Assembly (NCBI GenBank): GCA_903922545.1
Contig: CAIXUE010000274.1
Location: 1-9,044 of the forward strand
Direction of reading: 5' to 3'
Origin: an uncultured Alphaproteobacteria bacterium
Lineage (GTDB): Bacteria > Pseudomonadota > Alphaproteobacteria > Micropepsales > Micropepsaceae
DNA: 9,044 nucleotides
A program made the position numbers and the translations under genes. The notes beneath the pieces are model-generated. The model was not told the origin of the DNA. It made no database searches and was given only the letters and a program-made list of their open reading frames with translations. Positions 1-6,253 of this stretch are shown here, piece by piece. The first letter of the stretch is position 1, and each line of letters opens with the position of its first letter.

Positions 1-247
1 ACAAATTGATCTTCCAAGTCCCGGTCTGGCGGCATGACCATAGCTCTGACGATCTTTACGGCAGTTTCAAGGCTTTGACCGCATATGCGGTTCCCTGCAT
101 CCGGCAAGCTGTTGAGGATGTTGCGCAATCACCTCAACACGCATGTGCTTGCAAGAAACATTACGTGAACGACATTTGAGTTGCCGCCGCCGAAATGCTG
201 CTTGGCTTCTCAAGGGTTTGCTCCACATCCCGAAAGTTTTTGCGTCG
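1..247. other. Left-edge region without a convincing complete gene
   Basis: This stretch is less GC-rich than the rest of the window. On the + strand one frame is open from base 3 to a TGA at 177-179 (58 codons, no start inside the window), which could be the C-terminal end of a gene beginning further left. On the - strand another frame is open from a TGA near 130 to the left edge, with a possible TTG start preceded by a GAGG, or an ATG near 42. The two overlap, both have about 58-59% G or C in third positions, and neither matches a family I know, so I cannot choose between them. A perfect 14-bp palindrome lies at 78-91. I see no clear promoter for the gene that follows. Confidence 0.4.
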
Positions 248-814
248 ATGTCACAATTGGTCCCGGGCCGCGAGTGCGGTGAATGCACGCTTTGCTGCAT
301 CGTGCCGGGCATCGACAAACCCGATCTGCAAAAAGTCCCCGCTTCGGTCTGCCGCTTCTGCGCCAATGGCTGCGAGATTTACGAAACCCGTCCGGATGTC
401 TGCCGTGAATATTATTGCGGCTGGCGCAAGCTGCCCATGCTTCCCGATGACTGGCGTCCCGACAAATTCGGCGTCTTCGCCGAAATCATACCCGATGTGC
501 CGCCGCATTTTGCCGCCCGCTTCGGCATCGTCCTGATCCTGACGGGCAATCCGCTCAAGACCCTGCGCCAGCACGAACTGATCGATTTTATCACCCGCCA
601 TATCGCCAACAATTTTCCCCTGTTCCTGGGCTTGCCCGGTCTCAAAGGCCAGCAATGCGCCCATCTGCCGCTCAACACGCGCGAGATTTTCGACGCTTCG
701 CGCCGCTCGCGTTCCGACACCCGCCTGGCGCTGGAAAAAGTCCTCAAGCGCCTTGTCGCGCATGATTTCATTCCGCAGGTGCTGGAATTTTCGGGCAATG
801 ATGTGAGCACGTGA
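248..814 (+). CDS. YkgJ-type CxxCxxCC cysteine-cluster protein (putative zinc/iron chelating)
   Basis: A 188-residue cytoplasmic protein. Its N-terminus carries the CxxCxxCC signature (Cys10, Cys13, Cys16, Cys17), followed by Cys35, Cys38, Cys42, Cys52 and Cys57. This is the pattern of the UPF0153/YkgJ family, which is annotated as a zinc- or iron-chelating domain without an established biochemical role. The stretch around residues 47-59 (ETRPDVCREYYCGWR) is the usual continuation of that motif. There is no signal peptide and no membrane segment. The second half (about 70-188) is more divergent. The reading frame is open upstream to an ATG at 143, but the extra 35 residues are basic and low in quality, and the motif starts right after the ATG at 248, so I prefer 248. 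No good Shine-Dalgarno is seen before it. It appears to be a single-gene unit, with a terminator directly after it. The family call is firm, the metal is inference. Confidence 0.85.
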   Translation: MSQLVPGRECGECTLCCIVPGIDKPDLQKVPASVCRFCANGCEIYETRPDVCREYYCGWRKLPMLPDDWRPDKFGVFAEIIPDVPPHFAARFGIVLILTGNPLKTLRQHELIDFITRHIANNFPLFLGLPGLKGQQCAHLPLNTREIFDASRRSRSDTRLALEKVLKRLVAHDFIPQVLEFSGNDVST

Positions 815-853
815 AAAGCCCGCGTCCTCGGGAGAAAACGCGGGCTTTTCTTT
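814..853 (+). terminator. Intrinsic terminator after the YkgJ-type gene
   Basis: A perfect 11-bp stem, AAAAGCCCGCG (814-824) with CGCGGGCTTTT (839-849), encloses a 14-nt loop and is followed by CTTTT. The last A of the TGA stop is already the first base of the stem. The A-rich 5' arm and T-rich 3' arm mean it could also act on transcripts from the other strand, although no - strand gene is seen to need it. Confidence 0.88.
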
Positions 854-949
854 TATAGCCTGGCGCCCGGTGGGGAGGGGCATACCAACAAGCGTCACGC
901 CATGACCACACACTAGACAGGCGATGCTGAACCGGTTCTGGATGCGCCA

Positions 950-965
950 TTCATGCTGGGTTCAT
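950..965 (+). promoter_or_regulatory. Candidate response-regulator site: TTCAT direct repeat, 11-bp period
   Basis: TTCAT occurs at 950-954 and again at 961-965, one helical turn apart, 23 bp before the ATG of the PepSY-like gene that opens the two-component operon. OmpR/PhoB-class regulators usually bind as head-to-tail dimers to direct repeats with an 11-bp period, so this is a reasonable autoregulatory site. A 10-bp perfect palindrome GAACCGGTTC lies just upstream at 929-938. I could not identify convincing -35 and -10 elements. The repeat is seen; the function is inferred. Confidence 0.3.
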
Positions 966-987
966 CGGAAAAAGGCTAAAAACGGCC

Positions 988-1503
988 ATGCGCCCGGGCT
1001 TTTCCCTGATCGTTGCAGCCCTGCTCGGCAGCCTTGCGGCCGTGCCGCTCTTCTTTGCGCCCGCGCCGGCCCAGGCCCAGCCGCGCTATGTTCCCGGTGT
1101 GATGCCGCTGGACCGTATGCTGCCCGGCATCCGCCGCGCCTATCCCGGCGAATTTTATGACGCCGATGGGCCGACCCCCGGTCCCGATGGCGACATGCAT
1201 TATCACCTCAAATGGATGACGCCCGACGGGCGCATCGAATGGCTGGATACCAACGCCCGCACGGGACGGGTGATGGGCGCAGCCCCTGGCCGCGATACGT
1301 TTGACGGGCCTGGTCCGGGACGCCGCTTTGTTCCGGCGCCGTCCCACCTCATGGGCGCGGGACCCATGGGCCCCGAGCGTATGGGCCCCGATCGTATGGG
1401 GTCCGGTATGGAAGACCGCCGTGAACGCGGCGGAGACGGAGGAGCATTTCGCGGCGGCGGTCGTGGCGGCTATGGTGGCGGCCGTGACCGGCGCGGACGT
1501 TAG
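988..1503 (+). CDS. Exported PepSY-like protein with Arg/Gly-rich tail
   Basis: A 171-residue protein with a cleavable signal peptide (hydrophobic core about residues 5-24, AQA-type cleavage near residue 31). Residues about 42-97 resemble a PepSY domain: an LPGIRRAYPGEF helix start, then a strand with HYHLKWMTPDGRIEWLD and the closing DTNARTGRVMG turn (D-A-x-TG pattern of PepSY). The C-terminal third is low complexity: a MGPER/MGPDR repeat (residues about 122-138) and then an RGG-rich tail to residue 171. It is followed 14 bp later by the response regulator, so it is probably the first gene of that operon. PepSY proteins next to two-component genes are thought to act in the periplasm on the sensor or on proteases; the specific role here is inference. 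The start at ATG 988 is supported by the signal peptide; its ribosome site is weak. Confidence 0.8.
   Translation: MRPGFSLIVAALLGSLAAVPLFFAPAPAQAQPRYVPGVMPLDRMLPGIRRAYPGEFYDADGPTPGPDGDMHYHLKWMTPDGRIEWLDTNARTGRVMGAAPGRDTFDGPGPGRRFVPAPSHLMGAGPMGPERMGPDRMGSGMEDRRERGGDGGAFRGGGRGGYGGGRDRRGR
1351..1407 (+). repeat. 15-bp tandem repeat inside the PepSY-like gene
   Basis: Units begin at 1351, 1366, 1381 and 1396. The two middle units (ATGGGCCCCGAGCGT and ATGGGCCCCGATCGT) differ at one base; the first and last are degenerate. Each unit encodes five residues of the form M-G-x-x-R/P, so gain or loss of a unit keeps the frame. Confidence 0.85.
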
Positions 1504-1507
1504 AGGA
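1502..1507 (+). promoter_or_regulatory. Ribosome binding site of the response regulator
   Basis: AGAGGA lies 10 nt before the ATG at 1518 and overlaps the TAG stop of the PepSY-like gene. It supports the ATG at 1518 as start and close translational linkage of the two genes. Confidence 0.55.
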
Positions 1508-1517
1508 TTTTTCGATC

Positions 1518-2204
1518 ATGCGCATTTTGCTGGTGGAAGATGACAAGGACCTGCAGCGCCTTTTGAAAAAGGCGCTCGGCGATACAGGCTATGTGGTGGA
1601 TACCGCTTCGGATGGCGAGGAAGGCCATTTCCTGGGCGACACCGAACCCTATGACGCGGTGGTGCTGGATCTGGGCCTGCCCAAGATGGACGGCGTGCGC
1701 GTGCTGGAAAAATGGCGCAAGTCGGGCCGCAAGATGCCGGTGCTGATCCTCACGGCCCGCGACCGCTGGAGCGACAAGGTGGCGGGCTTTGACGCCGGCG
1801 CCGATGATTATCTCGCCAAACCTTTTTACACCGAAGAATTGCTGGCGCGCCTGCGCGCGCTTCTGCGCCGCGCCGCCGGCTTCGCCACCGCCGATATCGA
1901 GATCGGCCCCTTGCGTATCGACACCCGCGCCAGCCGCGTGACGCTGGACGGCAACCCGGTGAAGCTCACCAGCCTGGAATATCGCCTGCTCGCCTATCTG
2001 GCGCATCATCGCGGCAAGGTGGTGTCGCGCACCGAACTGGTGGAGCATCTGTACGATCAGGATTTCGACCGCGACTCCAACACCATCGAAGTGTTTGTGG
2101 GCCGCCTGCGCAAGAAACTGGATGCCGGCCTGATCCAGACCGTGCGCGGGCTGGGCTACAGCCTTGAAGATCCCGCCCTTGGCCGCAAATCACTTTCGGC
2201 TTGA
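1518..2204 (+). CDS. OmpR/PhoB-class response regulator, PhoP/FeuP-like
   Basis: A 228-residue two-domain regulator. The receiver domain (about 1-118) has the acidic pocket Glu7-Asp8-Asp9, the phosphoacceptor Asp51 in VVLDLGLP, Thr79 in LILTARD and Lys101 in LAKPF. The DNA-binding winged helix (about 127-215) has LTSLEYRLLAYL, then DRDSNTIEVFVGRLRKK as recognition region, and ends in TVRGLGYSL. The wording around ARDRWSDKVAGFDAGADDY and YDQDFDRDSNTIEV is typical of the PhoP/FeuP branch of proteobacteria. The cognate kinase follows with an overlapping start, so phosphorylation by it is very likely. The last dozen residues after GYSL are a short tail that overlaps the kinase gene. The regulated genes cannot be told from the sequence; autoregulation through the TTCAT repeat upstream of the operon is a candidate. 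Confidence 0.96.
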   Translation: MRILLVEDDKDLQRLLKKALGDTGYVVDTASDGEEGHFLGDTEPYDAVVLDLGLPKMDGVRVLEKWRKSGRKMPVLILTARDRWSDKVAGFDAGADDYLAKPFYTEELLARLRALLRRAAGFATADIEIGPLRIDTRASRVTLDGNPVKLTSLEYRLLAYLAHHRGKVVSRTELVEHLYDQDFDRDSNTIEVFVGRLRKKLDAGLIQTVRGLGYSLEDPALGRKSLSA

Positions 2205-3582
2205 AACCCTCACCCTGAATTCGCTCGCCGCCCGCCTGATCGCGGCGGCGGCGATCTGGACCATGCTGGCGCTGGCGGTGGGGGGCGTGTTCCTCTCCAA
2301 CGCCTTTCGCAGCACGGTGCTGGAGAATTTCGACGCGACCTTGCGCACCGACATGGACGGGCTGGTGGCGGCGGCCGAGCCGGATGAAAATGGCGGCGTG
2401 GTGCTGCAGGACCGTTTCATCAACCGCCGCTTCGACCGCGTCTATTCGGGCCTTTATTACCAGATCAAACCGGCCTTGGCCAGTCAGGCCGGCGGGCAGA
2501 TTTCCCGCTCCCTGTTCGATCACAACCTCACGCCCGCCGGCGAAATCAAAAAAGGTCCTCTCACTTACGCCTATGCCGATGGGCCGGAAAATCAGCGCCT
2601 GCGCGTGATCGAACAGCGCGTGGAGTTTCCCATCGCCTCCACGCCCGACCAGAACGACACCCGCGTCTATAATTTCCTGGTGGCCGGTGATCTTGCGGCG
2701 GTGGATGCGGAATCGCGCGCCTTCAACGGCACGCTGATCTGGTCCTTCATTGCCTTGGGGGTTGGCCTTGTGGTGGCGATCCTGTTGCAGGTCCGCATCG
2801 GTCTTCTGCCCTTGCGCAAACTGAAAGATGCGTTGCACCGTATCCGTGACGGCAAGTCCCAGCGGCTGGAAGGGGTCTGGCCCGCCGAAGTCGCGCCGCT
2901 GGCCGGCGAACTCAATTCTCTCATCGAACATTCCACCGAGATTGTGGCGCGCGCCCGAACCCATGTTTCCAATCTCGCCCATTTTCTCAAAACTCCGCTC
3001 AGCGTGCTGGCCAGTGAAGCTGAAGCCGAACCGGGTCCGCTTGCTGACCAAGTGAAAAAACAGATCGAAGTGATGCGCCGTCAGGTGGATCATTATCTCA
3101 CCCGCGCCCGGGCGGCGGGCAGCGTGAATGTGCTGGGCAACCGCACACCGGTGGCGCCGGTGCTGGAAGACATGGCGCGGCTTTTGACGCGCATTCATGC
3201 CGCCCGCGATATCGTGATCGATGCCGATGCGCCGGCCGGTCTCAGCTTTCGCGGCGAACGCCAGGATCTGGAAGAGATGGCAGGCAACCTGATGGACAAT
3301 GCCTGCAAATGGGCCCGCCACCGCGTGCGGGTGCGCGTGACAGGCGAGGGCGCCCGCCTGGTTTTGACGGTGGAAGATGACGGCCCGGGCCTCTCCCCGG
3401 ACGAGCGCAAGCGGGTAGGCGAGCGGGGAGAAAGACTGGACGAATCCGTACCCGGTTCCGGCCTGGGCCTGGCCATTGTCCGGGATATTTCCAAGCTTTA
3501 CGGGGGATTTTTCGCCCTGGATGCCTCGGAGCTGGGGGGGCTCAAGACCATTCTGACCCTGCCTGCCCTGCCGGGTTCCTAA
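2164..3582 (+). CDS. PhoQ-like membrane sensor histidine kinase
   Basis: A 472-residue inner-membrane kinase, partner of the preceding regulator. In order: first membrane helix about 21-46, periplasmic sensor region about 47-187, second membrane helix about 190-212, HAMP linker about 213-262, then the dimerisation/phosphoacceptor helix with SNLAHFLKTPLSVL, whose His273 is the likely phosphorylated residue. The ATPase domain has the N box NLMDNACKWA (Asn375, Asn379), the G1 box EDDGPG (404-409) and the G2 box GSGLGLAIV (431-439). The NLAHxLKTPLSVL and GNLMDNACKWA wording is that of the PhoQ group. There is no ATG before the first helix: the start must be TTG, at 2164 or at 2179, both inside the regulator gene, giving an overlap of 41 or 26 bp. 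All catalytic motifs look intact. The ligand sensed is unknown; the PepSY-like protein from the same operon is a plausible periplasmic partner. Confidence 0.94.
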   Translation: MKIPPLAANHFRLETLTLNSLAARLIAAAAIWTMLALAVGGVFLSNAFRSTVLENFDATLRTDMDGLVAAAEPDENGGVVLQDRFINRRFDRVYSGLYYQIKPALASQAGGQISRSLFDHNLTPAGEIKKGPLTYAYADGPENQRLRVIEQRVEFPIASTPDQNDTRVYNFLVAGDLAAVDAESRAFNGTLIWSFIALGVGLVVAILLQVRIGLLPLRKLKDALHRIRDGKSQRLEGVWPAEVAPLAGELNSLIEHSTEIVARARTHVSNLAHFLKTPLSVLASEAEAEPGPLADQVKKQIEVMRRQVDHYLTRARAAGSVNVLGNRTPVAPVLEDMARLLTRIHAARDIVIDADAPAGLSFRGERQDLEEMAGNLMDNACKWARHRVRVRVTGEGARLVLTVEDDGPGLSPDERKRVGERGERLDESVPGSGLGLAIVRDISKLYGGFFALDASELGGLKTILTLPALPGS

Positions 3583-3640
3583 AGAGGCCATTAAGGATAG
3601 GCCGGATAATGTAGGCGCAAGAAGCGGTTAGCAGGCGTCT

Positions 3641-5008
3641 ATGCTCTCTGAAGACAAAACCGGTCTGCTCAAAAGTTTTTTGGGCAGCCTCACGGGCGAC
3701 ATCGCAGCGCGTCTTGCGGGCGCGGTGGAAGTTGATCGCGCACAGGGCGGCAACAAACTGCCGCATGCCACGATCCTGGAAGGTCTTCGCCCGGCGCTGC
3801 GCGATCTTCACATCCCGCGCATGCCCACACCGCTGCGCCTGTTCTGCCGTCCCTTTGAAGACATTCTCAGCTCCGCGCCGCGCAAGGCCAAGCAGAAAGC
3901 CTCCATCGCGCGCACCAGCCTGCTGCCGGTGTGGACCTGGCTGGGCCGTGATCTTCTGCCGGCGCAAACCGAAAGCTATGTCGCCGAAACCAAAAATCTG
4001 ATCGTCGAAGGCAAATATTCCGAAGCGACGCGCCGCGCCGAAACTTTCTGGACGGAAGCAGGCAACGCGCTTGCCGCCGCACTTGCGACGCCCGCCGCGC
4101 AAGCGGCGTTGACCGATCCCTTGATCCTGGCCGATGCGCGGGAAATGGCGCTGCTGCTGCCCGCCGGCCGCGACATGCTTATGATCCAGGAAATCCTGCC
4201 GCGCCGCGCGCCGCAATTCACCGAAGAACTGGTCTGGCAGGTCCGCACCGTTTACGACGAATTGATCGCGCGCGCGCCCGATGTGGCGTCCTTTGTCGCC
4301 GTGGTGGCGATGAACAGGCTGGCCCATCCCTGGGAAGCCCTGCGCCTTCCCATGCTGATCTGCCGCCAGAGCAACGACACGCTGATTTCCCAGACCGATA
4401 TGGGCCTGGTGGGCGAAATTCTCTTCTCGCGCATGGAAAATTTGCGCGACGCCGTGCTTGTCACCCGCCATCCCTTTTTCGATCCGCCGGTCCTGCTCGA
4501 TCAGGTTTCCTGCTTCGCCATGATGTCCAGCGGACTGACCAAGGAAATCGAACTGAAGCGCGATGGCGAATGGGGTCCGCGCCTGCTCAAGGACCGCGCC
4601 CAGGTCGGCGGCGTAATGGACGGTTTCATGGACCGCGCTTTGCGCGAAATATCCGCCGCTTTGCCCTTGCAAAAAGGCACCGGCGCCACGGCTGATTTCT
4701 CCCGCGCCATGAACGGCGAAAAGCGCGATCTGGCGCTGCGTTACGCCAAACTGGTGGTGGGCAGCCGCAATTTCGCCGCCGCCGCCTCTTTCGGCGCCAA
4801 ACAGAAAACCGTCGCCGAGGAAATCGGCGTTTATCTGCGCCGCTATGTCGAAGATGCGGTGAAGGAACTGAAGGGAACCGATGCGGAGCGCAAGGCGGTG
4901 GCCGAAATCCAGCTCCAGCTTTGCGTCGAACTGACTGCCCTGTTCTTCAGCGAGAAAGAAGCTGAGCTGCTCCAGCGAAGAGGCAAAGCTGCTCAAGCGG
5001 CCGCTTAA
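3641..5008 (+). CDS. Hypothetical protein, 455 residues, cytoplasmic and mostly helical
   Basis: I do not recognise a characterised family. The product has no signal peptide or membrane helix and looks largely alpha-helical and soluble. Visible landmarks are MPTPLRLFCRPFEDIL (61-76), PVWTWLGRDLLP (96-107), a mid region with AMNRLAHPWEALRLPML (223-239), ILFSRMENLRDAV (260-272) and HPFFDPPVLLDQV (277-289), then a lysine/alanine-rich helical C-terminus. The aromatic and proline-rich motifs look conserved rather than random, and codon use matches the neighbours, so I take it as a real gene. It starts 58 bp after the kinase stop. A GATAAT hexamer at 3605-3610 could be a -10 element but lacks a good -35, so it may be read from the upstream operon. 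AGG six bases before the ATG is a weak ribosome site. Function unknown. Confidence 0.85.
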   Translation: MLSEDKTGLLKSFLGSLTGDIAARLAGAVEVDRAQGGNKLPHATILEGLRPALRDLHIPRMPTPLRLFCRPFEDILSSAPRKAKQKASIARTSLLPVWTWLGRDLLPAQTESYVAETKNLIVEGKYSEATRRAETFWTEAGNALAAALATPAAQAALTDPLILADAREMALLLPAGRDMLMIQEILPRRAPQFTEELVWQVRTVYDELIARAPDVASFVAVVAMNRLAHPWEALRLPMLICRQSNDTLISQTDMGLVGEILFSRMENLRDAVLVTRHPFFDPPVLLDQVSCFAMMSSGLTKEIELKRDGEWGPRLLKDRAQVGGVMDGFMDRALREISAALPLQKGTGATADFSRAMNGEKRDLALRYAKLVVGSRNFAAAASFGAKQKTVAEEIGVYLRRYVEDAVKELKGTDAERKAVAEIQLQLCVELTALFFSEKEAELLQRRGKAAQAAA

Positions 5009-5148
5009 TATCTTCAGTTCCAAGATGAATGCAGGCTGAACAAGGCCTGTCCGCTTGCAAAACTTTAAAAACTTTCATGCTTCCGGTTCCGATTGAAGGC
5101 CGCCATTATGCGCCTATCTGGAAGGGTGATCCTGTGAGGCGATATCCA
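5009..5148 (+). other. Short intergenic region
   Basis: The 140 bp between the hypothetical gene and the glycine-zipper gene contain a weak 5-bp hairpin (5032-5036 with 5045-5049, no T tract) and an A/T-rich stretch at about 5058-5076 with the octamer AAAACTTT twice. A promoter for the next gene is likely here but I cannot name its boxes. The end contains two possible ribosome sites for the next gene, GAAGGG at 5121-5126 (7 nt before GTG 5134) and GAGG at 5136-5139 (9 nt before ATG 5149). Confidence 0.5.
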
Positions 5149-5838
5149 ATGTTGAAAACATCCCTGTTAACCGCGGCCGCGCTGGCGCTGCTCAGCTCCG
5201 CCGCTTTCGCGCAAGACACCGCGCCCAATGGTCCGCCGGCGCAATTGTCCGGCCGCGCCTATGCGGATGACCGCGATGCGCCGCCGCCCGCCGATGACCG
5301 CGATGCGGCCCCGCCTGATGACCGCGATGCGGCCCCGACCGCAGCCCAGCAACAGGCCGAAGCCAAGCGCGATGTTTTCTGCCGCCGCGATGCCGCGGCC
5401 CGCACCGGCTATGTCACGCCCGGCCAGGCCGCCAGCCGTGAACAGACCAATGGTTCCGTCGGCGGCGCCGTCACCGGCGCGGCCCTTGGCGCCATCATCG
5501 GCAGCGCCAGCCATGCGGCAGGCGCCGGCGCCCTGATCGGCGCGGGCGCTGGCCTGATCGCCGGCACCGCCATCGGCTCCGACAATGCCAAGGCAGCGGC
5601 CAGCGATGTCCAGCGCGCCTATGCCGACGCCTATGACGCCTGCATGAGCGACGCCGATGACCGCGGCCCGCCGCCGCCCCGTGGCGGCTATGCCTATGGT
5701 CCGCCGCCTCCGGGCTATTACGGGCCGTATGGCTATCCGTCCCCCTACTATTATCCGCCTTATTATTATGGCCCGAGCGTCGTGTTCGGTTTCCATGGCG
5801 GATATGGCGGCTATCGCGGCGGCTTCCGTCACCGCTAA
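5149..5838 (+). CDS. Exported glycine-zipper (YMGG-like) protein with Pro/Tyr/Gly tail
   Basis: A 229-residue exported protein. It has a signal peptide (residues 1-21, AFA cleavage), an acidic repeat region about 39-63 with three DDRDA units, a helix with a lone Cys78, a glycine-zipper segment about 104-143 (GGAVTGAALGAIIG and GALIGAGAGLIAGTAIG), a helix with QRAYADAYDACM (155-166), and a low-complexity PPPP/GYYGPYGYP tail ending in GFHGGYGGYRGGFRHR. This layout is that of periplasmic or outer-membrane-associated YMGG-like glycine-zipper proteins, which have no defined reaction and are often linked to envelope integrity. Start choice: ATG 5149 gives a normal signal peptide, with GAGG 9 nt upstream. 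GTG 5134 adds VRRYP, has a GAAGGG 7 nt before it, and is almost as good. A reading from ATG 5029 is unlikely because it would bury the signal peptide. It is probably its own unit, closed by a terminator. Confidence 0.82.
   Translation: MLKTSLLTAAALALLSSAAFAQDTAPNGPPAQLSGRAYADDRDAPPPADDRDAAPPDDRDAAPTAAQQQAEAKRDVFCRRDAAARTGYVTPGQAASREQTNGSVGGAVTGAALGAIIGSASHAAGAGALIGAGAGLIAGTAIGSDNAKAAASDVQRAYADAYDACMSDADDRGPPPPRGGYAYGPPPPGYYGPYGYPSPYYYPPYYYGPSVVFGFHGGYGGYRGGFRHR
5266..5331 (+). repeat. Three copies of a 15-bp unit (DDRDA repeat)
   Basis: GATGACCGCGATGCG occurs identically at 5266-5280, 5293-5307 and 5317-5331, with spacers of 12 and 9 bp that encode alanine and proline. All copies are in frame and encode DDRDA. 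Identity at the DNA level suggests recent duplication. Confidence 0.88.
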
Positions 5839-5859
5839 CGCGGCCCCCCGCTTTGATTA

Positions 5860-5894
5860 AAAACGGCCGGGCTGTAAGGTAAGGCCGTTTTAAT
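5860..5894 (+). terminator. Intrinsic terminator after the glycine-zipper gene
   Basis: A 9-bp stem AAAACGGCC (5860-5868) with GGCCGTTTT (5883-5891), loop of 14 nt, followed by AAT. The T run is part of the stem, and the A-rich 5' arm makes it potentially bidirectional. It separates the glycine-zipper gene from the ccm operon, whose first ATG is only 15 bp further on, so a promoter for the ccm operon must lie at or upstream of the hairpin, or the terminator must be leaky. Confidence 0.75.
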
Positions 5895-5908
5895 TTCAGG
5901 CCTCACGC

Positions 5909-6253
5909 ATGCCGCCACACGCCAATCCCGCCAAGCTCAATCCGCTGCAGCTTCGCACCCTGACCCTCTTGCAGGCGATTGCCCGGATTCCGGAAGCCGC
6001 CACCCAGGAAGCCGATGGCCATGTCGCCATCACCCAGTTTCCCCACGCCCATGGCGATCATTTTCATCTGGGTGACGCCACCGTCGCCAGTGCCGACGCC
6101 ACCGGTCTTGAGAATGAAGCGGTGTGGAACGCGCTCAGCCGCAAAGGCATGATCCGCGCGGAATATCCCCACCGCATCGCGCTCACGCCCCAGGGCGCCT
6201 CTTACGACACCGGCCTGGCCGGCCAGATTTTGCGCCGTGGCGGGCATCACTGA
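5909..6253 (+). CDS. Hypothetical His-rich protein opening the ccm operon
   Basis: A 114-residue soluble protein with no signal peptide, so probably cytoplasmic. The N-terminal part (8-28) is a helix with LNPLQLRTLTLLQAIA. A histidine-rich motif follows at 45-53 (PHAHGDHFH: His46, His48, His51, His53), a possible metal or haem ligand set. The C-terminal part (70-108) reads AVWNALSRKGMI, then RIALTPQGASYDTGL, which resembles the helix-wing of winged-helix folds (RKGL-like turn followed by LTPxG). It ends in HH. I do not recognise a characterised family, although the pattern seems conserved rather than random. Its TGA is followed with no gap by the ATG of ccmE, so it is almost certainly co-transcribed and translationally coupled with cytochrome c maturation genes. 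A weak CAGG lies 8 nt before the ATG. Any role in haem or metal handling is inference from context and the histidines. Confidence 0.8.
   Translation: MPPHANPAKLNPLQLRTLTLLQAIARIPEAATQEADGHVAITQFPHAHGDHFHLGDATVASADATGLENEAVWNALSRKGMIRAEYPHRIALTPQGASYDTGLAGQILRRGGHH

Noticed and set aside
67..366. Possible - strand gene across the start of the YkgJ-type gene
   Set aside because: It overlaps the Cys-cluster coding region and has no plausible protein features.
924..1160. Small + strand frame overlapping the start of the PepSY-like gene
   Set aside because: Wrong frame relative to a clear signal peptide gene; Cys/Arg/Pro-rich product typical of GC-rich shadows.
1966..3591. Long open frame on the - strand opposite the regulator and kinase
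   Set aside because: It is antisense to two genes with complete catalytic motifs; long antisense frames are expected from high third-position GC, and its translation shows no family signature.
3605..3610. GATAAT as a -10 box before the 455-residue gene
   Set aside because: No -35-like hexamer at the right distance, so it is mentioned only as a possibility in that gene's entry.
4995..5006. 12-bp palindrome around the stop of the hypothetical gene
   Set aside because: GC-rich coding sequence, most simply a chance restriction-site-like palindrome.
3542..5023. 493-codon open frame on the - strand opposite the 455-residue hypothetical gene
   Set aside because: The + strand frame has better composition, recognisable conserved-looking motifs and fits the one-directional gene order; the - strand product looks like a mirror translation.
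5032..5049. Hairpin after the 455-residue gene as a terminator
   Set aside because: Only five base pairs, no T tract after it.
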